Source of the DNA: Enterovibrio sp. JCM 19048 | GTDB taxonomy: Bacteria > Pseudomonadota > Gammaproteobacteria > Enterobacterales > Vibrionaceae | Length of the DNA stretch: 64,000 nt | Assembly: GCA_001310415.1 (NCBI GenBank) | Contig: BAXE01000001.1 | Coordinates: 248,001-312,000 of the forward strand | Reading direction: 5' to 3' | In this document: positions 9,671 to 18,799 of the stretch, in pieces | How positions within the stretch are numbered: position 1 is the stretch's first letter | Layout of the letters: each line of letters starts with the position of its first letter | Position numbers and translations under genes: made by a program | Notes under the pieces: model-generated | What the model saw: only the letters and a program-made list of their open reading frames with translations | What the model was told of the DNA's origin: nothing | The model's database searches: none

Positions 9671-11812
9671 TCAGGCTTTGGATTCGTTACGCATCCAGGC
9701 ATGGAACTTCTCTACCCAGCTAGTAATTGAGGGGCATTATTCTGTTTCCACACACCCGCCGTGTACTTCGTTGCTTCACTCATGGTGGGGTATGGGTGAA
9801 CAGTACCGAGAATTTTGTTCAAACCAAGACCATGGCGCATTGCCAGGGTAAATTCTGCCAGCAAGTCTCCGGCATGGGAGCCGACAATGGTCGCGCCAAG
9901 GATTTTGTCTTTGCCTTTCGGGGTGATGACTTTGATAAAGCCATGGTCTTCACCGTCGGCAATGGCGCGGTCGAGATCGTCAATGCCATAGTGGGCAACT
10001 TCGTAATCAATACCCAATGCTTTGGCTTCTTTTTCGTTAATACCCACACGGGCGACTTCCGGTGCGGTATAGGTGGCCGCGGGCATAACAGAGTAATCCG
10101 CTTTGAACTTTTTGAAGTCGCCAAACAGGGCATTAACCGCGGCATACCATGCCTGATGACCGGCGGCATGTGTCAGTTGGAAAGGGCCGGCTACATCGCC
10201 CACCGCGAAAATGTTCGGGTAGTTGGTTTGCAGGTAGTCGTTCACTTTCACAGTGCCGCGCTCTGTGAGCTCAACGCCGATATCTTCCAACCCAAACCCT
10301 TTGGTGTTGGCAACGCGGCCAAGGGCGAGCATGACATAGTCAAACTCGACGACGACTTCCTCGCCATTGTGTTCAAGGTAGGCGCGTTGGATATCACCCT
10401 CTTTTTCAAAGCGTGCAGCCTTATGACCAAGCAAGATGTTTACGCCATCTTCCTCCAAACCTTTCACCACCAGTTCAGCGGCATCGGCATCTTCACGGAT
10501 CAGCAGTTGATCCGCCATTTCCACCAGAGTGACATCCGTGCCGAGGCGGGCAAAACTTTGTGCCAATTCGCTACCGATAGGGCCGCCGCCCAACACCAGA
10601 AGCTTCTTAGGTTGTTCCTGAAGTTCCCAAATGGTGTCAGAAGTCAGGTAGCTGACGTCCTGAAGGCCTGGAATGCCGGGAACCAATGGACGCGCACCGG
10701 TGGCAATCACAATATTGCGGGTTGTCAGGCGCTCGCCGTTTACTTCCACTTCCCACGGGGAAAGGATCTTGGCTTCGCCTGAATACACTCTACGCCAAGC
10801 TTGGTATAACGCTCGACAGAGTCATGGGGCTCGATACCTGCGATCACTTTGTGGACACGTCCCATCACCTGTTTGAAATCGACGCTTGGCTCACCGGCTG
10901 AAACACCAAATTCCTGGGAACGTTTGATTTCATGCATAGCATGACCTGCACGGATCAAGGCTTTTGAAGGAACACAGCCTGTATTGAGGCAGTCGCCGCC
11001 CATTTTGTGTTTTTCGATAAGCGTGACTTTCGCTTTTACCGCCGCGCCGATATAGGTTGTTACCAAACCACCGGCACCGGCACCAATCGCAATCAGGTTA
11101 CGGTCAAACTTAACGGGCTTTTGCCATTTTGAGTAAACGCGACGTTTTTGGAGAAAATTCATAACAACCTTCGCAATGATGGGGAAAATCCCCAAAAGGA
11201 CGAGAGACAGTAGCACGCCAGGCGAGACGATACCGCTTAAAGAGTCAATTTGTGCCAGTTGGGTACCGGCATTGATGTAAACCGCAGTGCCCGGCAACAT
11301 ACCGATTTGACTGACAATGTAGAAAACCGCAGTGCGGATAGGCGTCAGACCCATCAGCAGGTTTATCAGGAAAAACGGAAACACCGGAATAAGGCGCAGG
11401 GTAAGCAGGTAAAAAGGACCGTCTTTTTCAACCCCTTGGTTGATGGTGGTCAGCTTATTACCAAATTTCCCCTGTACCCAATCTTTGAGCAAAAAGCGGC
11501 TAACCAAAAATGCCAGCGTTGCACCGATAGAGCTGGCAAATGAAACCAGCAACAATGCCCACCAAAACCCAAATAACGCTGCACCTAACAAGGTTGCAAT
11601 GGCTGCGCCCGGCAGTGAAAGGCTGTCATGGTTACATAAACGACAAAGTAGATGACACTCGCCGTCAGGAAATTTTGCGCAATGGAATCTTTCAGCGCTG
11701 CGTGTTGGGCTTTTGCATTTTCAAGCGTAAACAGGGCGCCGAGATCAAAGGCAAACCAAGTAATGAATATGGCTGCGATGACGACAAGAATAGCTAACTT
11801 CTTTGTGTTCAT
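9671..11812 (-). CDS. TVP38/DedA-like membrane domain fused to a flavoprotein disulfide reductase (frameshifted)
   Basis: A fusion of about 715 residues. Residues 1-230 are a TVP38/TMEM64 (SNARE-associated) domain with 5-6 hydrophobic segments and the motif RLIPVFPFFLINLLMG. The rest is a mercuric/dihydrolipoamide-type reductase: FAD-binding AIGAGAGG, redox-active disulfide GGDCLNTGCVPSK, NAD-binding VLGGGPIGSELAQ, FAD-ribityl IFAVGDVAG and C-terminal GTVHPYPTMSEATK. Bases are missing near 11590, 10785 and 9730. The last correction extends the end to SWVEKFHAWMRNESKA with a stop at 9671. Such fusions are known in marine gammaproteobacteria. There is no mercury-binding domain and no mer context, so mercury reduction is unlikely. 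Confidence 0.85.
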
Positions 11813-12124
11813 TTCCTATCCCTATAAATAACAGTCGTTGTTCTGGGTGGCTGTTTCGACGTGCTGGTTTAACTATGGCAAAAATTCCCTAGTGCCTGCA
11901 GGTAACTACTTAAATTTCTGGGTATTAGACAGATAAATTATAAGTAATGTGACCTTGTAGGGTGCCCGTTATCGGCAAGCCGCTTTTACCACTCTGTAGC
12001 GTTCGTGAGGATACGTATATATAGATGACCGAGAGCAGACGGATTTGATTGCAGTCGCATTGATATTTTATCGAAGTAAAGAGAAAGATTGGCGTGAGGA
12101 CTTCGCGGGCATGCAGGCGGCATT
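11813..12124. other. Intergenic region, AT-rich, no gene seen
   Basis: About 310 bases upstream of the fusion gene. The minus-strand leader holds a plausible promoter-like TTATAGGGAT and an AGGAA ribosome site close to the ATG at 11812. I see no conserved open frame or clear hairpin. Confidence 0.4.
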
Positions 12125-12466
12125 TTACAGACAGTATTTTGTGTATTGGATTGCCAGCAAGGCCAGTGGAATGAGTGCCAGCGTAGTGGTACCAGAAATG
12201 TGATAGTTACGGTGCCAATAGCTCCGTTGGGCAAAACTGTTCAGCCTGAGCCCCCAAATGACAACCAACGCATTCACGGCAAAAAAGACGATCACCAGAA
12301 TGGTCAGGAATGAGGGAGCAAAGGTACCGTGCGCGCTGGCATAGTAAAATGAAAGTGGCAAAAAGAAACAGCCAAACACTGTCCATTTGAACCGACGAGG
12401 CCACTTCCGGAAATGGTCCCGGAATATGCGGTCAACTTGGTCTGGAAAAGGTTTGTTGTAATGCAT
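12125..12466 (-). CDS. Small hypothetical membrane protein
   Basis: A 113-residue protein with a basic N-terminus (HYNKPFPDQVDRIFRDHFRKW). Three hydrophobic segments follow: about residues 27-46 (WTVFGCFFLPLSFYYASA), 52-71 (SFLTILVIVFFAVNALVVIW) and 90-108 (GTTTLALIPLALLAIQYT). I do not recognise the family. The frame has good membrane-protein character and no competing gene on the other strand, so I take it as real. No operon partner is evident. Confidence 0.55.
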   Translation of the reverse strand: MHYNKPFPDQVDRIFRDHFRKWPRRFKWTVFGCFFLPLSFYYASAHGTFAPSFLTILVIVFFAVNALVVIWGLRLNSFAQRSYWHRNYHISGTTTLALIPLALLAIQYTKYCL

Positions 12467-12800
12467 CTTATTGTTGCCATTAATCTATCTCCTCTTTTGG
12501 CATAGCTCAGAAAGTGATGATCTGATAATCAGATGCATAATTTTCGTTCTGTATATGTGATTAATGTCACATTAATGAGACATATGAAGTTTTGCCATCG
12601 TTTCTTCGCGTTCACCTAATCAGTCTCTATTTTCATTAAGTATTGTGGTCAAATCCCCGCTATTAAAGCTTTCGCCTATGGCAAACTTTTCCGTTTTATC
12701 TTCAAAAGGGACGCAGATTGAGGGCAATAAATGTTTTCAAAACGGCATACGGTTAGTGATTGAGTGTTAAGGGGGCTAAATGTGGGGATAATTAAAAAAA
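12467..12800. other. Intergenic region, no gene seen
   Basis: About 330 AT-rich bases between the small membrane protein and the tfoY terminator. Nothing beyond promoter-like AT stretches, such as TGTGATTAATGTCACATTAA near 12556-12575, whose TGTGA-N6-TCACA core fits a CRP site. The site would lie about 90 bases upstream of the membrane protein gene. Confidence 0.4.
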
Positions 12801-12830
12801 CAGCCAATGGCGGAGAAAGCACATTGGCTG
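12801..12830 (-). terminator. Terminator after tfoY, usable in both directions
   Basis: Stem CAGCCAATG / CATTGGCTG with a 12-base loop, flanked by an A-run on one side and a T-run on the other. It sits 26 bases past the tfoY stop codon. Confidence 0.75.
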
Positions 12831-12856
12831 TTTTTGGGGAGTAGTTGGTGAGGGTT

Positions 12857-13450
12857 TTACTGTTGGAGTGTTTCTAACAGTTCATTACGGCGCTGTGGAG
12901 TGATCACAGACCAGTGTTTACCCTCAATTGCACCTTCCAGTGCCCACAAAAGCTCGAGACTCAGGTTATCGCTGTGTGACTCTTGTAGTGCTTTATAAGC
13001 ACGCACTGCGCCTGCACGCTGCAGCTCTTCGACAGAGTCGATTCCTGCTTTTTTCAGCATGCGTTCTGTTGCTAGGCGAAGGTTGGGAAGATCTTTGATA
13101 CGTGTAGGCGCAGCCGTCTTCTTTTCCTGTTGATCTTCCCTGGAAATTGACAGCGCCTTCTTGGCGTGACTCATCATGAGTTCAGACTGTTCCCACCAAT
13201 TCTCGGGCACAGCATAGTATTTAGTGACAACTGGAAAACCACGTTTTTTGTAAACGTATGGGGTCATTGCCAGTTTCTTGAATTCAGACAGATTACCGCT
13301 GCCTGCCCGAAGGTGGAGCTGATCATTCACGACAAGCGCGAACATTGTCTCGTCGCAAAAAACACCAAATCCGCCAAACATAGAACGGGATTTGATTTTG
13401 CCCAGACATTCGAAGAACTTCAGTGTGTTTTTTAGAGTAGGTTTATCCAT
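12857..13450 (-). CDS. tfoY: TfoX/Sxy-family regulator, TfoY type
   Basis: A 197-residue TfoX/Sxy protein. The N-terminal domain has MFGGFGVFCDETMFALVVN and PYVYKKRGFPVVTKYYAVP. The C-terminal TfoX_C domain has LPNLRLATERMLKKAGI and LLWALEGAIEGKHWSVI. An in-frame ATG lies five codons upstream, but MDKPTL at 13450 matches the family start. Two features point to TfoY rather than chitin-induced TfoX: a c-di-GMP-I riboswitch in the leader and purR just upstream, as at the V. cholerae tfoY locus. In Vibrio, TfoY drives type VI secretion and motility and is controlled by c-di-GMP; transfer of that role here is inference. Confidence 0.88.
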   Translation of the reverse strand: MDKPTLKNTLKFFECLGKIKSRSMFGGFGVFCDETMFALVVNDQLHLRAGSGNLSEFKKLAMTPYVYKKRGFPVVTKYYAVPENWWEQSELMMSHAKKALSISREDQQEKKTAAPTRIKDLPNLRLATERMLKKAGIDSVEELQRAGAVRAYKALQESHSDNLSLELLWALEGAIEGKHWSVITPQRRNELLETLQQ

Positions 13451-13559
13451 GTGACTTATTCTCAATCAATACGTTCCTGGATGAATGGTCAAGGAGTAAC
13501 GTAGCAAAGCGAATTCAGAGAATTGTCAACGAACCGGGTGAACCGGGCTTTGAAATGCT

Positions 13560-13657
13560 AACGTCATCGGTAACCCCGCTACCATCACCGTTGAAGTTAT
13601 CGTCGGTGTGAGGCCGGAGGCTTTGCGTCCCACGCTTTCGCCGTGGTTTGCCTTTTC
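13560..13657 (-). ncRNA. c-di-GMP-I (GEMM-I) riboswitch upstream of tfoY
   Basis: Read on the minus strand, the segment holds the conserved blocks GGCAAACC, a GAAA tetraloop hairpin (CCACGGC-GAAA-GCGTGG), GGGACGCAAAGCCTCCGGCC and, after a variable stem, GGTAGCGGGGTTACCGATG. These match the c-di-GMP-I aptamer, including the Vc2 aptamer before V. cholerae tfoY. About 110 bases separate it from the start codon, leaving room for an expression platform. Confidence 0.95.
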
Positions 13658-13660
13658 TTA

Positions 13661-13687
13661 ACATGATTTAGCTTAACCGAATCATGT
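13661..13687. promoter_or_regulatory. Perfect 8-bp inverted repeat just upstream of the riboswitch
   Basis: ACATGATT, 11 bases, AATCATGT. It lies immediately upstream of the aptamer on the transcribed strand, about where the tfoY transcript should begin. It could be an operator for a dimeric regulator; none is identified. Confidence 0.4.
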
Positions 13688-13911
13688 CATTTTGTCGTTA
13701 TTGCTGGTCTAGCAAAGTGTGATCTTGGTTCAGATAGAGCGTTATTGATACGTCTAAAAATAAAGCGTTCCTCTTGTTATAGAAGAATTTTTGTCCGTTT
13801 CACCCAATTCGTTAATCTGAATAAGGGTAGCACTAGAAAACTGGGCATTTTAGCGATTTTGAGCTTTGTCGCAACAATAAGATTCGAATTTTCATAAAAC
13901 TTGCAAAAAAC

Positions 13912-13941
13912 AAAAAGCCCGAGTGTGATCTCGGGCTTTTT
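13912..13941 (-). terminator. Terminator after purR
   Basis: Perfect 12-bp stem AAAAAGCCCGAG / CTCGGGCTTTTT with a 6-base loop, 27 bases past the purR stop. Symmetric, so it may act in both directions. Confidence 0.88.
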
Positions 13942-13968
13942 GGTGTTTTATTGCGCGAAGTGCGCGTG

Positions 13969-14975
13969 TTATTTATTCAGGTTTTTCACTGAACGGCGCA
14001 CCACCAGTTCTGGTTGCATTTCGAAAATCTGTTGCTTGTTTTCTTTGTTCGCCAAACGCTCCATCAGCAGCTTGATGGCGGTTTTACCCAGACGGTTTTT
14101 CGGCTGGTGGATGGTCGTCAATGGCGGCGAGAAGAAGCCTGCCAAGTCAATGTTGTCGTAGCCAATCACTGAAATGTCGTTTGGCACATCCAAACCTGCT
14201 TGTCTGAAGGTGCTGATTGCGGCCAACGCCATGATGTCGTTGAAACAGAACACAGCCGTAGGGCGGTCTTCCTGCGCGATCAGCTTATTTGTCGCCTCAA
14301 CTGCTGAGTCACATTCAAAGTCAGCTTCAACAATCCACTCAGGGTGATAGGTCAAACCGGCTTCTTCCAGCGCACGGCGGAAACCTTGCAGGCGCTCCTG
14401 ACAGGTCAGTTTGTCCATCTGGCCTGAGATACAACCGATTTTGGTGTGGCCGTTTTCGATGAAATGTTTAGTCGCAATGTAGCCACCCAGCTCAGCGTTA
14501 TCCTGAATACAGTCGGTATTCACGTGCTGGGTACCCCAATCCATCACGACCATTGGCAGATCCGCTTTTTTCTCCAGCAGTGCCAGTAGTTCTTCATTCA
14601 GGTCTGAACACATCACCAACAGGCCATCGACACGCTTTTCGGCCAACATGCGCAGGTAATCGCGCTGTTTTGCAGGTTGCCTTCGGTGTTACAAAGGATC
14701 AGGGTGTAGCCTTCGTTGTAGCAATATTCTTCAACGCCATGTACCACTTCCGCAAAGAATGGGTTCGTGGATTTGGTTACCAGCATGCCAATGGTGCGGG
14801 TAGAGTTACATTTCAGACTGCGCGCGACGGCGCTTGGTGCGTAATTCAGTTCATCAACTGCCGCCCATACTTTTGTAGTGGTGTTCTCGGCCACAAAACG
14901 TGTCTTATTGATCACGTGCGAAACGGTGGTGGTCGAGACACCTGCGAGACGAGCGACGTCTTTAATTGTTGCCAT
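13969..14975 (-). CDS. purR: Purine repressor PurR, LacI family (frameshifted)
   Basis: A LacI-family repressor of about 336 residues. The DNA-binding head [20 protein letters not shown] and hinge [11 protein letters not shown] are almost those of E. coli PurR. The core has [38 protein letters not shown] and [20 protein letters not shown]. One base is missing in an A/T run at 14668-14671; adding it gives [18 protein letters not shown] across the join. PurR represses purine synthesis genes with hypoxanthine or guanine as co-repressor. It lies next to tfoY, as in Vibrio cholerae. Confidence 0.92.
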
Positions 14976-15368
14976 TCGGTAATCTTCTTATCGTTTTCAT
15001 TGGCAGCGTATGAATTGTCAGGTGCTGCACATGTTTACGCCGCTTTCAGTCAGCGGCGTACAATTCCGGCTATGTCACCGGCTTCAGGTTCATTTAGCTT
15101 GGGAGATGCGCTTCATTCCCCGATATCAATGCAAACCATGATGCTGTATGCACAGGGCCGGATAACGGCAATTGGGGGCAGGGCAATCTCGCGAGGCAGT
15201 TACTTGAGTCTGGTGCAATTCTCAGGAAATATCTCAATGCCAATCGCTTGCGTTCACAGTTTAATGGCTACCGCCACTTGTCGCAATTATTCTATTTCAG
15301 CAAGGTAAATAAGCTTGATGGTGGTCAAGCAATTTCGGGCTAGCTAAATGAATTCTTTAAAATAAAAA
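14976..15368. other. Intergenic region upstream of purR, no gene seen
   Basis: About 390 bases between the purR start and the torD terminator. It must hold the purR promoter. GAAAACGAT near 14990-15000 (minus strand) is a weak half-match to the purine box, so autoregulation is possible but not shown. Confidence 0.4.
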
Positions 15369-15388
15369 AGCCGGGTAATAACCCGGCT
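15369..15388 (-). terminator. Terminator after torD
   Basis: Perfect 8-bp stem AGCCGGGT / ACCCGGCT with a 4-base loop, followed on the minus strand by TTTTTTATTTT. It lies 20 bases past the torD stop. Confidence 0.88.
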
Positions 15389-15407
15389 GATTGTTTGGGT
15401 AAATAAT

Positions 15408-16061
15408 TTATTCGCCTTTGAGGAAGGCTAAGTCCAGTTTGATAAAGCTGACCAGCAGATTACCTGCCGCTTTATAGAAGCCAAATTGGTCAAACTGGTT
15501 AAGGGTGCTTTGGAATTGTTCAATCCAAGGCATCACCATGGTTTCCAGAAAACGCTGTTGCTCTTGCATCACCGCTTCCTGTTTTTCTTCGTCGTCTTCT
15601 TTATTTGCCAGAATGACGAGATTACCCATGAAATCCAAAACCACGGCCAGATGGTCGAAAGGTTCGTTGAAGTCTTTACGCTGGGCAATGCCGTAACTTT
15701 CCATCCATTTACCCATTTCCTGCGCTGGCTTGTCATTCAAAAGACCAGATTCGCCAATATAGATAGAGGCGTAGGGCAGGGCACCGGTTTTCGGTGTGCT
15801 CAGGAACAGGCCGCAGAAATCAGCCGCCAGCTCCAGTTGGGCATCTTGACGTGTTTTTAGTTTTGCCAGTGCTTCACGAAGCCCGGCTACGGGTGTACTC
15901 AGTTCGCCTGTCATGGCCAGCACGGAGAAATAGTTATCCATGTCAGCGCCGTGGTAGTTGTTCAGGTCGTCCTGCGTTAACTCGGTGGCGAACAGTGATG
16001 ACATCCACCAGTAGAATTCGGCACGTTGCTCGTTAATGGCAATAAATTCTTGCATTGTCAT
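15408..16061 (-). CDS. torD: TorD, cytoplasmic chaperone for TMAO reductase TorA
   Basis: A 217-residue all-helical chaperone of the TorD/DmsD (NarJ-like) family. It binds the TorA signal peptide and apoenzyme and helps load the molybdenum cofactor before Tat export. Family blocks include EFYWWMSSLFATELT, AADFCGLFLST, ALPYASIYIGESGLL, EPFDHLAVVLDFMGNL and the C-terminal GFYKAAGNLLVSFIKLD. MTMQ at 16061 and MQEF at 16055 are alternative starts. Unlike E. coli torCAD it has its own space downstream of torA, with a terminator between them, so it probably has its own promoter in the 16062-16156 gap. Confidence 0.92.
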   Translation of the reverse strand: MTMQEFIAINEQRAEFYWWMSSLFATELTQDDLNNYHGADMDNYFSVLAMTGELSTPVAGLREALAKLKTRQDAQLELAADFCGLFLSTPKTGALPYASIYIGESGLLNDKPAQEMGKWMESYGIAQRKDFNEPFDHLAVVLDFMGNLVILANKEDDEEKQEAVMQEQQRFLETMVMPWIEQFQSTLNQFDQFGFYKAAGNLLVSFIKLDLAFLKGE

Positions 16062-16156
16062 TCCGTTTTTCGATAAGCGTTAGAGTGTATACCCAAGCCG
16101 CCTGTAGAAAGAGGCCACTTGGGTATAAACCTTCAAGTGTATATAAGTTAGAGTAA

Positions 16157-16182
16157 AAAAGGGCAGCTTAGCTGCCCTTTTT
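16157..16182 (-). terminator. Terminator between torA and torD
   Basis: AAAAGGGCAGC / GCTGCCCTTTT stem with a 3-base loop and T-runs on both strands, 15 bases past the torA stop. It separates torA from torD transcription. Confidence 0.88.
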
Positions 16183-16196
16183 CTTCACACTGTCTC

Positions 16197-18722
16197 TTAT
16201 GCGATATCCATCGCTGGGAACAGTGGGTTTACATCGTTAACTTCAGTCGGGCCGCTGAAGCCAGTGACTGCTGGTACTTTGCCGGTGAATTTCTCAATCT
16301 CAACCAGTGCAGTGTGTGCAGAAGTTGCCTGAGCCAGCTTAGAAGTACCGATATCCATGGTCAGTACGTTTGGATCGCCGTAAGTACACAGGGTACCTGG
16401 CTTGCCACCTTCCAGCGGCGAGTACCATGCACCTTCTTCGATACGACAAACGCCTGCTTTGTAGTCGTCAGTCACGACTGCACCTGCCAGTACCTGACCA
16501 CGGTCGTTAAACACGCGTACCAGATCGCCAGACTTGATGCCACGCGCTGCTGCGTCTGCAGAGCTGATGTAGCAAGGCTCGCGGCCAGCAACAGTGTAAG
16601 TACCGCGGAAGTCGTCAGATGAACACAGCTGCGAGTGCAGACGGTAATTCGGGTGACAGCTTTGCATGTGCAGCGGGTACTTGTTCGACTTAGGACCACC
16701 GTGGCTACGCTCAACTTTCTCGAACCACATTGGGTGGCCCTGACAGTCGTCGTAACCCATGTCAGCGATAGTCTTACAGTAGATCTCGATAAGGCCGGTT
16801 GCGGTGCCCAGTGGCTCCAGATCCGGTTCTTTACGGAACGCTGAGTGACGTACCCACTCGGTACCTTCTGGGAACGCAATGAATTGCTCTTCTTCCCAGA
16901 ATTTAACGAAGTTAGGCATACGCACACCGATACCACGGCCTTGCAGACGCGCACCGTTGTAGATCTCTTCGATCCATTCCATTTTGGTCTTGCCGCCGGT
17001 GAAGGCTTCTTCACGGCCGAAACGGCTGCACAGCTCACGGAAGATATCGAAGTCGTCTTTCGCTTCAAACATTGGCTCAACGATTTGTTTCATCGCGATG
17101 ATGCCTTTGTTTGAGTGGTTACCGAATGAATCGATGTCGTTACGCTCGTAAGTGGTGGTCGCTGGCAGAACGATGTCTGCGAAGCGGCAGCTTGCTGTCC
17201 ACTGGTGGTCGATAGAAACGTAAGTTTCTAGGTTGCGCCACGCCTTGATCATACGGTTACGATCTTGGTGCTGGTGGAACAGGTTACTACCACAGGAAAT
17301 CGCCATCTTGATTTCTGGGTACTTCACTTTGTGACCGTTGAAATCAATGGTTTTGCCTGGGTTCTCAAGACAATCAACAATACGCGCGATTGGAATGTAG
17401 CTTGAGTAGCCGTTGTAGCTGCCGTTGTGGATTGGGTCAACGCCAGTTACAGAGCTGAAACCAGACATCAGCGGGCCAGCAGAGGTGATACAGCCAGCGT
17501 CGTTGTAGTGCCAGCCGAAGCCGAAACCACCGCCTGGCAGACCGATTTGACCCAGCATTGCTGCCAGAACAACGATCATCCATGCGTACTGTTCGCCGTG
17601 CTGCATACGCTGTAGACACCAGCCAGCCATGATTTGGGTGCGGCCACTTGCATGGTGCGCGCCAGTTCACGGATGTCATCGCTTTAACGCCACAGATCTT
17701 CTCTGCCCACTCAGGAGTTTTCGCCACGCCGTCTTTCTCACCCAGCAGGTAAGGCAGGAACTTGTCGAAACCAGTGGTGTAGTCAGCCAGGAACTGTTCG
17801 TCGTGCAGTTTTTCGGTGTACAGGGTGTACGCCAGTGCCAGCATCAACGGAACGTCAGTTTGTGGGTTAACCGCAATCTGCTTGCCGCCGAAGTATTTGT
17901 AAGAAGAAGTCTTAACAGGGTCAACGTGGATAACGTTGATTTCGCCTGCTTTCACTTTCTCAGCCAGCTGCTGGTAGTAGCTGTAAACGCTGTGGTCTGG
18001 GATCTGCCAGCCAACTTGCAGGTTCTTGATAGGGTCGTTACCCCAGATCACGATGTTTTTCGCGTTCTCAAGAACAACAGGCCATGAAGTTTGCTGTTCG
18101 TAAACTTCCATTGCACCGGCAACGTAAGGCAGAACTACCTGCGCAGAACCGGTGGAGTAGTCACCCATTTTCGCCAGGAAAGTACCGTGCAGGCCAACAC
18201 CGCGTTGCATCATGGTGCCCGCTGCGTTGAATTTACCTACTGACTGCCAGCCAGTGTTACCCGCGTACAGTGCGCTTGGGCCGTAAGTCGTCTGAACGCG
18301 CTCCAGTTCGTGGTGGAAGAAGTCCAGAGCCTGAGACCATGGCACACGTACAAAACGGTTATCACCACGTTGGGTAGTGTCAGATTTCCAGCCGTGCTTC
18401 AGCCAGTCCAGACGTACCATTGGGTATTTAACACGTGATGGGTTGTAAACCACTTCGCGTACTGCGTTCAGCATAACGGTTGGGTGTGGATCGTGTTCGA
18501 ATGGAACTGTGTCGATCCAGATACCGTTTCAACTTTCGCGCGGAATGCACCCCAGTGTGAACCGTGGATCACTTCGCCTGAGAAAGTGCTTTTCGCATCA
18601 GTCGCGGCCATTGCCTTGCGAGGCGCCAGCAGGCTGGTACCGATTACTGCAGTGGCACTGGCGGTTAACATGCCAGAGAGAAAACGACGGCGGGTAATGC
18701 CTTGTTGTTTTTCAGTCGCCAT
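16197..18722 (-). CDS. torA: TorA, periplasmic trimethylamine-N-oxide reductase (frameshifted)
   Basis: About 842 residues, near the usual 848. This is the bis-MGD molybdoenzyme that reduces TMAO to trimethylamine. The start at 18722 follows AAGGACTCC. The Tat signal has TRRRFLSGM, with cleavage after KAMAA. Cofactor-binding blocks include PSRVKYPMVRLDWLKHG, QRGDNRFVRVPW, NTGWQSVGK, GQIGLPGGGFGFGWHYN and SIDHQWTASCRFADIVLPAT. Bases are missing near 18527 (T-G-IWIDTVPFEHDPHPTVM), 17683 and 17643 (ADDIRELARTMQ-V-x-RTQIMAGWC). It is co-transcribed after torC across 76 bases that hold a strong hairpin, and receives electrons from TorC. Confidence 0.94.
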
Positions 18723-18752
18723 GTAGGAGTCCTTATAGTTTTTAATCGTTAG

Positions 18753-18778
18753 GGCAGATGCACATGAGTGCATCTGCC
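18753..18778. repeat. Intercistronic hairpin between torC and torA
   Basis: Perfect 10-bp stem GGCAGATGCA / TGCATCTGCC with a 6-base loop. The T-run (TTTTTT) lies on the plus-strand side, so as a terminator it would stop antisense transcription. On the tor mRNA it is a hairpin without a U-tract and may stabilise or process the message. Confidence 0.6.
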
Positions 18779-18799
18779 TTTTTTGTCTTTTATTGCTGA

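Noticed and set aside
9727..10782. Plus-strand open frame of 351 codons opposite the flavoprotein reductase
   Set aside because: Antisense to conserved FAD and NAD motifs; no ribosome site or recognisable domain.
9671..11812. Mercuric reductase (MerA)
   Set aside because: No N-terminal mercury-binding domain, no vicinal C-terminal Cys pair and no mer genes nearby.
11986..12234. 82-codon minus-strand frame overlapping the small membrane protein
   Set aside because: The 113-residue frame has better membrane-protein character and a better start; the overlap makes this one unlikely.
14553..15308. 251-codon plus-strand frame across the purR start and upstream gap
   Set aside because: Half of it is antisense to purR; the remainder shows no motif or start signal.
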